Below, in pieces: positions 9,062-17,955 of a stretch of DNA of 64,000 nt. Within the stretch, counting starts at the first letter, position 1. Every line of letters starts with the position of its first letter. The DNA lies in contig JADJNY010000005.1 in assembly GCA_016714045.1 (NCBI GenBank), forward strand, positions 62,001-126,000, given 5' to 3'. The stretch is from Planctomycetota bacterium. GTDB lineage: Bacteria > Planctomycetota > UBA1135 > GCA-002686595. The position numbers and the translations under genes were made by a program. The notes under the pieces are model-generated. The model ran no database searches. It saw only the letters and a program-made list of their open reading frames with translations, and had not been told where the DNA came from.

Positions 9062-10842
9062 GTGTTCACGCAAAGCCGCTCCGCCCTCTTCGCCGCCTCC
9101 TGCGTTCTCGCGCTGCATTCGCTCGCCGCGGCCCAGCTCACCGTGCGCGTCAGCACGGGTCCCACGAACTTCCAGGGCAACTTCCACAGCTTCTGGGGCG
9201 TCCCATCCGCCGACGGTCGCTTCGTCACGTTCCAGTCCACGGCGTCGAACCTCGTGCTGTCCGATCCGAACGGCCACCTGCCCGACGTGTTCGTGAAGGA
9301 CCGCCAGTCGTTCGGCGTCGCGATGGCGAGCACGGACGCGGGCGGTGGCGCCGCGAACGGAGGAGCATCGCGCCGTCGATGTCCGCGGACGCGCGCTTCG
9401 TCGCCTTCGAGAGCGACGCCTCGAACCTCGTGGCCGGCGACACGAACGGCGTGCGCGACGTGTTCGTCAAGGACCTCCAGACGGGCGCCGTGCTGCGCGC
9501 GAGCGTCGACTCGGCGGGCAATCAGGGGGACGCCCCGTCGCATCTCGCGACGCTGTCGCCGGACGGGACGTGGATCGCGTTCGAGAGCGATGCCACCAAC
9601 CTCGTCGCCGGCGACACGAACGGGGTGCGCGACGTCTTCCTGCACGAGCTCGCGACGGGGATCACGCTGCGCGCGAGCGTCGCGACGGGCGGCGCGGAGG
9701 GGAATGCGGCGAGCACCCTGCCTTCGCTCTCCGTGAACGGCGTGCGCGTAGCGTTCCAGAGCGACGCGACGAACCTGGTCGCGGGCGACACGAACGCGGC
9801 GAGCGACGTGTACGTCTACGAGCGTGCGACAGGCACGACGTTGCGCGCGAGCGTCGGCGCCGCGGCCGTCCAGGGCGACGCCGCGAGCGCGGGCGCCTCG
9901 ATCTCCGCCGACGGCCGGATCCTGGCGTTCCAGAGCGACGCGACGAACCTCGTCGCGGGCGACACGAATGGCTGGACGGACGTGTTCGCGCGCGACCTGC
10001 TCGCGGGGTTCACGATGCGCGTCAGCGTCGACACGGGCGGCGCGCAGGCGACGGGACCGAGCACGATCCTCGGCGCCTATCAGGTGTCCGCCGACGGACG
10101 CTGGATCGCGTTCGACAGCACGGCGGGGAACCTCGTCGCCGGCGACACGAATGGCACGAACGACTGCTTCGTCCGCGACCTGTGGACGGGGAGCGTCGCG
10201 CGCGTCGACGTGACGACGGCGGGCGCGCAGGCGGCGGCCGGCGCGCGCGCGCCTTCGATCTCGGCGAACGGACAGTACGTCGCGTTCGAGAGCTCCTCGT
10301 CGACGCTCGTCACGGGCGACAACAACAACTACTGGGACGTGTTCCTGCGCGACCGCGGTGCGCTCCCGGCGACGACGGGCTTCTGCTTCGGCGACGGGTC
10401 CGAGCCGAGCGTGACGACGGCGTGTCCGTGCGCGAACGTCGGGGCGCTCGGCCACGGCTGCGCGAACTCGGCGGTGCCCGCGGGCGCGCTCGTCGTCGCG
10501 ACGGGGAGTCCCGCGGCCGACGACGTCGTGCTCCACGGCTCGGGGATGCCCGCGTCGTCGGCGTGCATCTACCTGCAGGGCGACGCGCTCGCGGACGCAG
10601 TGTTCGGCGACGGCGTGCGCTGCGCCGGGGGGACGCTCCTGCGTCTGCGCACGAAGGTCAACGTCGCGGGGAGCTCCGCGTTCCCCGACTCGGTCGAGAC
10701 GGTCACGCTCGCGCAGCGCGGCGGCGTGACGATCGGGAGCGGGGCGCGGCGCTACTACCAGACCTACTACAGGAACGCCGCGGCCGCGTTCTGTCCGCCC
10801 GAGACGTTCAACGTCTCGAACGGCGTCGTCGTCGACTGGTAG
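9062..10842 (+). CDS. Secreted TolB/WD40-like propeller protein with the recurrent C-terminal module (frameshift near 9361)
   Basis: Starts at GTG 9062 with a signal peptide (VFTQSRSALFAASCVLALHSLAAAQ). The reading frame changes once near 9358-9364: upstream it reads STDAGGGAANGG, downstream it continues SIAPSMSADARFVAFESD in another frame. One added base in the short G run restores a continuous product of about 593 residues. The body has seven or so repeats of about 65 residues, 'ISADGRxVAFxSDATNLVAGDTNGxxDVFVxDLxTGxxxRVSV', a TolB/WD40-like propeller. The C-terminal 150 residues are the Cys-rich module (FCFGDGSEPSVTTACPC...FGDGVRCAGGTLLRLRTKVNV...NGVVVDW), most similar to that at 39120-39589. 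The cell role is unknown; it is extracytoplasmic by signal peptide. The frameshift is most simply a sequence error, since both halves keep normal coding character. Confidence 0.8.
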
Positions 10843-11098
10843 CGCGGCGCGACGGAGCGCGACAGCCCGGGGCGCGAGCGGGGGACCGCGCGCGCCCTGT
10901 TCGTCGACTCGGGCCGTTCGCCGCCACGCGCCCCGTTCGCCGCCACGCGCCGCGTAACCGACACGCGCCGCGGAACCGCCGCGCGCGAGCGCAGCGCGCG
11001 CCCCTGGGGGAGTGGCACGCCTCGGACGGAGTCGGGCCCGCGCGAAGGTCGCCCCCGGAGCTTGCCGAAGCGCGGAGCGCGCGGACAATCCGCGCTTC
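10843..11098. repeat. Intergenic region with short GC-rich direct repeats
   Basis: 256 bp between the gene at 9062 and the exonuclease III gene. Around 10914-10985 it carries two adjacent copies of ccgttcgccgccacgcgcc followed by shorter variants of the acacgcgccgcgg type. No coding signal, RNA gene or clear terminator is visible. Confidence 0.45.
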
Positions 11099-11872
11099 AT
11101 GTCGCTCACCCTCTGCACGCTCAACCTGAACGGCATCCGCTCCGCCGAACGACGCGGCTTCTCGCGCTGGCTGGGGCGCGCCAAGCCCGATCTCTTGTGC
11201 TTGCAGGAGCTGCGCGCGCAGCGCGACGACGTCGAGGACGAGCTGTTCTCGCCCGCCGGCTACAACGCGCGGTGGCACTCCGCGGAGAAGAAGGGGTACT
11301 CCGGAGTCGCCCTCTATGCGCGACACGCCCCGGATCGCTACCACGTCGACACGGGGTTCACGCACTGCGCGAACGAGGGGCGCGTCCTGCGCGCGGACTT
11401 CGACGGGTTCTCCGTCGTCAGTCTCTACGTGCCGTCGGGCTCGTCCAGTCCCGAGCGTCTCGCGATCAAGCTGAAGTACATGCAGCTCTTCCTCGGGCAC
11501 GCGAAGGCGCTCCTCGCGGAGAGGCGGCCGATCGCGCTCTGCGGCGACCTGAACGTCGCGCCGACCGCGCTCGACCTCGCGCGTCCGAAGCAGAACGAGA
11601 AGAACTCGGGCTACCTGCCCGAGGAGCGCGCGTGGTTCGCGGCGCTGCAGAAGCAGGGCTGGATCGACGTCGTGCGCGCCAAGAACGAGGGCGTCCCGGG
11701 CCTCTATTCGTGGTGGTCGAATCGCGGACAGGCGCGCGCGAAGGACATCGGCTGGCGCCTGGATCACGTGCTGTGCGCGCCGAGCCTCGCCGAGCGCGTG
11801 CGGCGCGCGTGGATCGAGTCGAAGGCTGGGCTCTCCGACCACGCGCCGGTGTGGGTAGAGCTCGACACGTGA
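11099..11872 (+). CDS. xth: Exodeoxyribonuclease III / AP endonuclease
   Basis: 257 residues, the normal size for the XthA/ExoA branch of the endonuclease/exonuclease/phosphatase superfamily. ATG 11099 is chosen because similarity begins at once (MSLTLCTLNLNGIRSA); the in-frame ATG at 11012 would add 29 Arg/Ala-rich residues. Active-site motifs are visible: NLNGIR (Asn), LCLQELRA (metal-binding Glu), CGDLNVAP (Asp/Asn), a substrate-recognition stretch GLYSWWSNRG...IGWRLDHVL, and the C-terminal SDHAPVWVE (catalytic Asp-His). It cleaves DNA 5' of abasic sites and trims 3' ends in base excision repair. Its stop codon overlaps the GTG start of the next gene (GTGA), so the two are probably translationally coupled. 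Confidence 0.93.
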   Translation: MSLTLCTLNLNGIRSAERRGFSRWLGRAKPDLLCLQELRAQRDDVEDELFSPAGYNARWHSAEKKGYSGVALYARHAPDRYHVDTGFTHCANEGRVLRADFDGFSVVSLYVPSGSSSPERLAIKLKYMQLFLGHAKALLAERRPIALCGDLNVAPTALDLARPKQNEKNSGYLPEERAWFAALQKQGWIDVVRAKNEGVPGLYSWWSNRGQARAKDIGWRLDHVLCAPSLAERVRRAWIESKAGLSDHAPVWVELDT

Positions 11873-14046
11873 TCGACCTGCTCGCCTTTGCGCTCGCGGC
11901 GTCCTCCACCTCGGCGCTGGGCGCGGGAGACGGCGATGCGCCGGGCCCGCGCGAACGCCGCGAGGCGCGCGCCGTCCTCGCGCCGAAGCCGCCCGTGATC
12001 GACGGCGTGCTCGACGACGAGGTCTGGTCGCTCGCGCAACCGATCGGCGAGTTCCGCCAGGTGTCGCCGCTCGAGGGTCCGCCGTCCGAGCGCACCGAGG
12101 TGCGCGTGCTCTACGACGCGGACCACCTCTACCTCGGCGTGCGGTGCTTCGACTCGGACGTCGCAGGGATCATCGGGACGCAGATGGCGCGCGACGCCGT
12201 GCTCGACCCCGACGACCGCGTCGAGATCGTGATCGACACGTACCTCGACCGGCGCAACGCGTACTTCTTCCAGATGGGGCCGGTCGGTTCGAAGGGCGAC
12301 GCGCTCATCTCGGACAACGGCCGCGACTTCAACAAGCCGTGGGACGGGATCTGGCAGGGGAAGAGCGCGATCGACGAGCTCGGCTGGTCGTTCGAGATGG
12401 CGCTGCCGTTCCAGACGCTCGCGTTCGCGCCCGGCGCGACGACGTGGGGGCTCAACGTGAACCGTTGGATCAAGCGTCGGAACGAGCAGGACCGTTGGAA
12501 CGACCCGTCGCGCGACGACTCGCTGTTCCAGATCGCCGAAGCGGGCGACCTGACGGGGCTCTCCGGGCTGCACCAAGGGCTCGGGCTCGACCTCGTGCCG
12601 TTCTTCCACGGCGACTGGACGAACCCGAACCCGGGCGACGCGGACCTGAAGGGCAAGCCCGGCCTCGACGCGTACTACCGGCTCACGCCCGGGCTCACGG
12701 CGAGCCTCACCGTGAACACGGACTTCGCGGAGACCGAGGTCGACGAGCGCCGCATCAACCTCACCCGCTTCCCGCTCTTCTTCCCCGAGAAGCGCGACTT
12801 CTTCCTGCAGGACGCCGGGATCTTCGGGTTCGCGGACCTCGGGCGCCGCGACGTGCTCCAGCCGTTCTTCAGCCGCCGCATCGGCCTCGACGCGAACGGC
12901 CAGGAGGTGCCGATCCTGTGGGGCGGCAAGGTGACCGGGCGCCAGGATGGATGGAACGTCGGCGTGCTCGAGGCGCACACGGACCGCCAGGACGACGCGC
13001 CGGAGAAGGACCTCGTCGTGGCGCGCGTCTCGCGCAACGTCGGCGAGCAGTCGACGCTCGGGGGGATCTTCACGAGCGGCAATCCGAGCTCGACGCGCGG
13101 CAACCAGCTCTACGGGCTCGACTGGAACTACCGCGCGTCGAACCCGTTCGGCGACGGGACGCTCGCGTCGAGCGTGTGGGCGCTGCACTCGGAGAGCGAG
13201 GGCCCGTCGCCCGCCGACGACGCCTTCGGCGCGTCGATCGCCGCGCGTTCGGACCTGTGGCGATGGGGATTCCAGGCGCGCGAGGTGCAAGAGGACTTCG
13301 ACGCGGCGCTCGGCTTCGTGCCGCGGCGCGGGATCCGCTCGTTCGCAGGCGACATCGGCTGGAACCCACGACCGTCGGGCGGAGCGCGCGGGCCATGGGA
13401 CGTGCGGCAGTACCACGTCTCGCTCGAAGGAAAGGTCGTGACGGACACGGAGGGCGAGCTCGAGAGCTCGATGGTCGAGCTGCAACCCGTCGGCTTCGAG
13501 CTCGAGAGCGGCGACGAAGCGGCGCTCTTCGTGAACGTGCAGCACGAGGACCTCGTCGACTCGTTCGACATCCACGACGGCGTGACGATCGATGCAGGCG
13601 CGTACGACTTCGTGCGCGGACGGCTCGAGTTCGAGAGCGCGCAGAAGCGCCCCATGTCCGTCGTCGCGGCGCTCGAGGCGGGCACGTTCTTCGATGGCAC
13701 GCGCGAGGACGCCTCCTGCACGGTCAGCTGGCGTCCGAGCCGGTGGTTCCAGGGCTCGATGGGCTACGAGCAGAACCACGTCGACCTGGACGGAGGCTCC
13801 TTCACGACCGAGATCGGCCGCGTACGCGCCGACGTGTCGTTCTCGCCGGACCTCGACTGGTTCAACTTCGTGCAGTTCGACGATGTCTCGGACTCGCTCG
13901 GGTGGAACAGCCGCCTGCGCTGGATCCCAGTGCCGGGGCAGGAGCTCTTCGTCGTCTGGAACCAGACGGTCGAGCGCGACGGCGATGCGCTCGTGTCGAC
14001 CTTCCAGGAAGCGGCGTTCAAGTTCGGCTGCACGCTGCGCTTCTGA
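11869..14046 (+). CDS. DUF5916-type outer-membrane protein with N-terminal CBM9-like domain
   Basis: 725 residues from GTG 11869, which overlaps the preceding stop by 4 bp. The first 20 residues (VIDLLAFALAASSTSALGAG) look like a signal peptide. Residues about 40-210 form a carbohydrate-binding-family-9-like domain (PPVIDGVLDDEVWSLA...EVRVLYDADHLYLGVRCFD). The rest matches the DUF5916 pattern: alternating strands, 'LTASLTVNTDFAETEVDERR', 'RFPLFFPEKRDFFLQDAG', and a C-terminus rich in beta-strands ending FKFGCTLRF with a terminal Phe, as expected for an outer-membrane barrel. Family knowledge gives no defined substrate. Its pairing with a DNA-repair gene looks positional rather than functional. 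Confidence 0.85.
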   Translation: MIDLLAFALAASSTSALGAGDGDAPGPRERREARAVLAPKPPVIDGVLDDEVWSLAQPIGEFRQVSPLEGPPSERTEVRVLYDADHLYLGVRCFDSDVAGIIGTQMARDAVLDPDDRVEIVIDTYLDRRNAYFFQMGPVGSKGDALISDNGRDFNKPWDGIWQGKSAIDELGWSFEMALPFQTLAFAPGATTWGLNVNRWIKRRNEQDRWNDPSRDDSLFQIAEAGDLTGLSGLHQGLGLDLVPFFHGDWTNPNPGDADLKGKPGLDAYYRLTPGLTASLTVNTDFAETEVDERRINLTRFPLFFPEKRDFFLQDAGIFGFADLGRRDVLQPFFSRRIGLDANGQEVPILWGGKVTGRQDGWNVGVLEAHTDRQDDAPEKDLVVARVSRNVGEQSTLGGIFTSGNPSSTRGNQLYGLDWNYRASNPFGDGTLASSVWALHSESEGPSPADDAFGASIAARSDLWRWGFQAREVQEDFDAALGFVPRRGIRSFAGDIGWNPRPSGGARGPWDVRQYHVSLEGKVVTDTEGELESSMVELQPVGFELESGDEAALFVNVQHEDLVDSFDIHDGVTIDAGAYDFVRGRLEFESAQKRPMSVVAALEAGTFFDGTREDASCTVSWRPSRWFQGSMGYEQNHVDLDGGSFTTEIGRVRADVSFSPDLDWFNFVQFDDVSDSLGWNSRLRWIPVPGQELFVVWNQTVERDGDALVSTFQEAAFKFGCTLRF

Positions 14047-14236
14047 AGCGAGCGCGCACCGCGGCGGGCTTCGGGCCCGGATCGGCCGGGTGTTTCGAAG
14101 CGGCGTCGGGGTTGTTCGACGTCCCGATCCGCGCCCTTCCTCGTCGCGTTTCGGAGTCGGGTGCCGACGCGCTCACGGTGGAGAGAGCGAGCATCCCGAC
14201 CGGGCGCGCGAGTTCGCCCGGCGAGAAGCACTCGCG

Positions 14237-16000
14237 TCAGAGGCTGGGGCGCGGTCCGGTGCGGAAGTCGAGCAGCTCGATCTCGAGCTTCGTCTCGCCG
14301 CGGAACGTGTTCCACTTCGGCGTGAACACGGCGTGCACGTCGACGCCCATGGCGAGCTCCTTCGCCCGGTGCGCCATGCCGAACGCCATCCCCTTGAGCT
14401 CGTTCGCCCCGAGGCGCACGCGCAGTTGCAGGTGCGTTCCGTCCGCGCCGACGACGCGCGGCGGCTCGGGGAGCCGCAGTCCGCACGACAGGAAGAGCGG
14501 TCGCTCGTTCTTCTCGCCGAACGGTTTCAAACGATCGAGCTCGCGCATGAGCTCGGGCGTCATGCGCTCGAACGGGAGCTCCCCGTCGATCCACAGCGCG
14601 GGCGCCTCGATGCCCTGGCGTTCGAGCATCGCGTGCGCGCGCCGTGACACGGCCGAACGCAGCGCGTCGATCGCGTCTGCGCGCACCTCGCACCCGGCCG
14701 CTTGCTCGTGGCCGCCGAAACGCAAGAGATGCTCCGCGCCGCCCGAGAGCGCCTCGAGCACGTCGAAGCCCGGCATCGAGCGCGCGCTGCCGCGCCCGGT
14801 CTCGCCGTCGAGCCCGATCACGATCGCGGGGCGCGCGTAGCGATCGACGAGGCGCGCGGCGACGATCCCGACGACGCCCTGGTGCCAGCCCTGGCCCGCG
14901 ACGACGAGCACCGGGTGTTCCAGGGGATCCTCGAACGGCTCGGCGGCGCGCAGCGCCTCGCCGAGCAGCGCGCGCTCGATCTCCTTGCGCGCTTCGTTCA
15001 AGCGATCGAGCTCGGTCGCGGCCGCGATCGCGGTCTTGTCGTCGCGCGCGAGCAGGAGCTCGACGGCCTTGTGCGCGCTGCCGAGGCGGCCCGACGCGTT
15101 GATGCGCGGTCCGAGCTTGAACGCGACGTCGTCGCCCTCGAGCTTGCGACCGTCGAGGCCCGCGACGCGCAAGAGCGCGGTGAGCCCGGGGTTCTTCGAG
15201 ATCTCGAGCGAGCGCAGCCCATGGCGCGCGAGGATGCGGTTCTCGTCGACGAGCGGCACCACGTCGCACACGGTCGCGATCGCGACGTACGCCATCGCCT
15301 CGACGAGGAACTCGCGCAGGTCCTCGCGCGCGCGCGTGCCGCCGCCGAGCTCCTGCGCGACGCCCCACGCGAGCTTGAACGCGACGGCGCCGCCGCAGAG
15401 CTCGCGGAATGGGTACTGCGATCCCGCTAGCTTCGGGTTCAGGATCGCGACGGCGTCGGGGAGCTCGCCGGCGGGCGGCTCGTGGTGGTCCGTGACGATC
15501 GTGTCGACGCCGATCGCGGCGAGCTCGGCGATCGTCGTGCGCGCCGACGTGCCGTTGTCGACGCTGATCACGAGCGTCGCGCCCGTCTCCTTCGCCTTCG
15601 CGACGGAGTGCGGTCCGAACGAGTAGCCGTCCGTGAAGCGATTCGGGATGTGCCACACCGCGCGCGCGCCGAGCTTCTCGAAGAGGCGCATCAGGAGCGT
15701 CGTGCCCGTGACGCCGTCGACGTCGTAGTCGCCGTGGACGAGGATCGTCTCGCCGTCCTTCACGGCGCGCAGGATGCGGCGCGTCGCGAGCTCCATCCCC
15801 GCGAGGAGGCGCGGATCGTGGAGCGCGGAGAGGCGCGGATCGAGGTGCGCGCGCGCGGCCTCCGGGGCGCCGAACCCGCGCAGCGCGAGGAGGTGCGCCG
15901 TCGCGGGCGAGAGCGCGTGGTCTCGGGCGAGGCGCTGGACGACGTCCGTCGCGGGCGTGCGCAGCTTCCAGCGCGGGGCGGTCGGTGTGCTGCTCGTCAT
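14237..16000 (-). CDS. recJ: Single-stranded-DNA-specific exonuclease RecJ
   Basis: 587 residues, standard for RecJ. The start is ATG 16000 (MTSSTPTAPRWKLRTP); the frame is open further upstream, but only through a 23-bp tandem repeat. DHH-domain motifs in order: HGDYDVDGVTGTTLLMRLFE, VDNGTSA, TDHHEPP and NPKLAGSQYPFRELCGGAVAFKL. The DHHA1 part has GRGSARSMPGFDVLEAL and RFGGHEQAAGCEVR (GGH motif), and the C-terminal OB-fold has THLQLRVRLGANELKGMAF. It degrades single-stranded DNA 5'-3' in recombination and repair, using Mn/Mg bound by the Asp/His residues above. It converges with the gene at 11869 (190 bp between stops) and diverges from selA. Confidence 0.95.
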   Translation of the reverse strand: MTSSTPTAPRWKLRTPATDVVQRLARDHALSPATAHLLALRGFGAPEAARAHLDPRLSALHDPRLLAGMELATRRILRAVKDGETILVHGDYDVDGVTGTTLLMRLFEKLGARAVWHIPNRFTDGYSFGPHSVAKAKETGATLVISVDNGTSARTTIAELAAIGVDTIVTDHHEPPAGELPDAVAILNPKLAGSQYPFRELCGGAVAFKLAWGVAQELGGGTRAREDLREFLVEAMAYVAIATVCDVVPLVDENRILARHGLRSLEISKNPGLTALLRVAGLDGRKLEGDDVAFKLGPRINASGRLGSAHKAVELLLARDDKTAIAAATELDRLNEARKEIERALLGEALRAAEPFEDPLEHPVLVVAGQGWHQGVVGIVAARLVDRYARPAIVIGLDGETGRGSARSMPGFDVLEALSGGAEHLLRFGGHEQAAGCEVRADAIDALRSAVSRRAHAMLERQGIEAPALWIDGELPFERMTPELMRELDRLKPFGEKNERPLFLSCGLRLPEPPRVVGADGTHLQLRVRLGANELKGMAFGMAHRAKELAMGVDVHAVFTPKWNTFRGETKLEIELLDFRTGPRPSL

Positions 16001-16491
16001 GGCGCCGCGGCGGGGCAGGGTAGCGAGGCCGTACCCGGACCGCGAGGTCGGCGAGAACGCACCGAGCCCGTCGGCGAGAACGCACCGAGCCCGTCGGCGA
16101 GAACGCACCGAGCCCGTCGGCGAAGGGCGTCGCCGGCGGGCTCGGGTCGATGAGGTAGCGCGGATCCGGACCGGGCGCTCGCGCGCTCGACCCGGATGGG
16201 TGGAGTCACCCTCCCGTGGTGGTGTGGAGTCAAGGTGCGGAACGAGGACCGCGCGTACCGCCCAAGGGTCTATCCGAACGGGACCGAAAGCGCCACTTCC
16301 GAAGGCTGAAATCGCGCCTGAACCTACGAACGAGCATTCAGGGTCCGAGGTGGGCTCGCCGGACCTTCCCCGTCCGCCGAGGCCGGCGTGCAACCGCCTC
16401 ACGAGCCCCGGCGGCGCTCCCGCCCGCCCCCGGACTCCCCTCCAACTTTTCCTTGTCGCCCACCGCCCGCCCGGCGAAAACGGCCCGGCCC
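16001..16491. other. Divergent intergenic region between recJ and selA
   Basis: 491 bp upstream of both recJ and selA. It contains the 23-bp tandem repeat at 16047-16122 (own entry) and a slightly less GC-rich part at about 16210-16340, where promoters are most likely. No RNA gene or confident promoter could be recognised. Confidence 0.45.
16047..16122. repeat. Tandem repeat, 23 bp x 3.3
   Basis: Three identical copies of the 23-base unit beginning gtcggcgagaacgcaccgag and ending in ccc lie at 16047-16069, 16070-16092 and 16093-16115, followed by a 7-base partial copy. It sits 47 bp upstream of the recJ start codon. It may be a simple replication-slippage product or part of the recJ leader. 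Confidence 0.9.
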
Positions 16492-17922
16492 ATGGCCCGC
16501 CCGCCGACCGACCGCGAGTCCGCCTTCCGCCTCTTGCCCGCGATGGACGAGCTCCTCCGCGCGCCGCGCGCCGCCGCGCTCTGCGCGCGCGCGCCCCGAG
16601 CGCTCGTGCAGGAGCTCGCCGCGGCCGAGCTCGCCGCGTGGCGCGACGACATCAAGGCCGGACGCCTCGACGCCGCCGAGCTCGAGGCGCGGCTCGCCGC
16701 GGGCGAGCTCTTCACCCGGCTCGAGCAGCGCCTCGCGCGCGAACTGGGTCGCGGCGTGGTCCGCGCGGTCAACGCGAGCGGCGTCGTCCTCAACACGGGC
16801 CTCGGCCGCGCGCCCGTCCACCCCGAGGCCGCCGAGGCGATGCGCGTCGCGGCCGAGAGCTACTGCGTGCTCGAGGTCGACCGCTGGAGCGGCGAACGCA
16901 ACCAGCGCGACGACTACCTGTCGGACCTCCTGCGCCGGCTCACGGGCGCGGAGGCCGGCATCGGCGTCAACAACAACGCGGGCGCGGTGCTGCTGCTCTT
17001 CAGCACGTTCGCGCAGGGCCGCTCCGCGATCGTGAGCCGCGGCGAGCTGGTCGAGATCGGCGGCTCGTTCCGCGTGCCGAACGTGATGGAGCGCGCCGGC
17101 GCGGAGCTCGTCGAGGTCGGCACGACGAACCGCACGCGCCTCGCGGACTACGCGTCGGCGATCGACGCGCGCACGGGGCTCTTGATCAAGGTGCACACGA
17201 GCAACTTCCGCGTCGTCGGCTTCACCGAGGAGGCGACCGCGGACGAACTCGCGCGCCTCGGTCGCGAACGCGGCGTGACGAGCGCGTACGACCTCGGCTC
17301 CGGGCTGTGGGAGGGCGACGGCGCGCCCGCGCTCGCGCCGCTCCTCGGCGGGGAGCCGCTCCTTCTCGACGCCGTGAAGAGCGGCGTCGACGTCGTCACG
17401 TTCTCGGGCGACAAGCTGCTCGGCGGGCCGCAAGCCGGTCTGCTCGTCGGCCGGCGCGCGACGATCGCGGCGCTGCGCAAGAACCCGCTCTACCGCGCGC
17501 TGCGGCTCGACAAGGTCGCGCTCGCCGGGCTCGAGAAGACGCTCGAGCTCCTGCTCGCCGGGCGCGGCGCCGAGCTCCCGGCGCGCGCGATGCTCGCCGC
17601 GACCGCGAACGAGCTGCGCCCCCGGGCGGAGGAGCTCCAGCGCGCACTCTCGGCCCTGCCGGGCCTCGCGCTCGAGCTCGTGTCCGAAGGCTCGCAACCC
17701 GGCAGCGGCAGCGCGCCCGGCGTCCTGCTCCCGACGTGGGCCGTCCGGGTGCGTCCGGCGCGCGGCTCCGCGGGCGCGCTCGCGGCTCGCCTGCGCGCGG
17801 CTCCGGTCCCGGTGTTCACGCGCGTGCAGGACGACGCCGTGCTGCTCGACCCGCGGACGCTCCTTCCCGGCGACCTCGAGCGGCTCGTCGACGCATTCCG
17901 CGGCGCGCTGGCGGGAAGCTAG
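16492..17922 (+). CDS. selA: L-seryl-tRNA(Sec) selenium transferase
   Basis: 476 residues from ATG 16492, full length for bacterial SelA. This PLP enzyme converts seryl-tRNA(Sec) to selenocysteinyl-tRNA(Sec) using selenophosphate. Visible family stretches: INASGVVLNTGLG-type 'VNASGVVLNTGLGRAPVH', GVNNNAGAVLLLF, GSFRVPNVMERAGAELVEVG, 'NFRVVGFTEE', and the PLP-lysine motif TFSGDKLLGGPQAG. An alternative longer start at 16216 adds residues unlike SelA. Its partners are within 11.5 kb: selD at 21440 and tRNA-Sec at 27956. selB is not in the window. A nucleotide-sugar dehydrogenase follows after 33 bp. Confidence 0.95.
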   Translation: MARPPTDRESAFRLLPAMDELLRAPRAAALCARAPRALVQELAAAELAAWRDDIKAGRLDAAELEARLAAGELFTRLEQRLARELGRGVVRAVNASGVVLNTGLGRAPVHPEAAEAMRVAAESYCVLEVDRWSGERNQRDDYLSDLLRRLTGAEAGIGVNNNAGAVLLLFSTFAQGRSAIVSRGELVEIGGSFRVPNVMERAGAELVEVGTTNRTRLADYASAIDARTGLLIKVHTSNFRVVGFTEEATADELARLGRERGVTSAYDLGSGLWEGDGAPALAPLLGGEPLLLDAVKSGVDVVTFSGDKLLGGPQAGLLVGRRATIAALRKNPLYRALRLDKVALAGLEKTLELLLAGRGAELPARAMLAATANELRPRAEELQRALSALPGLALELVSEGSQPGSGSAPGVLLPTWAVRVRPARGSAGALAARLRAAPVPVFTRVQDDAVLLDPRTLLPGDLERLVDAFRGALAGS

Positions 17923-17955
17923 GCCGGCGCGCGTCGTCCCAGCCCGCGCTCCGTC

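Noticed and set aside
8723..9277. N-terminal extension of polA by 185 codons
   Set aside because: Similarity to polymerase I begins exactly at ATG 8722, and the extension overlaps the divergent secreted gene.
9350..9370. Programmed ribosomal frameshift in the gene at 9062
   Set aside because: No slippery heptamer or downstream pseudoknot was visible, and the same kind of base loss occurs in other genes without such signals.
16216..16491. Longer start of selA
   Set aside because: The added 92 residues are basic and unlike SelA; ATG 16492 gives the normal length.
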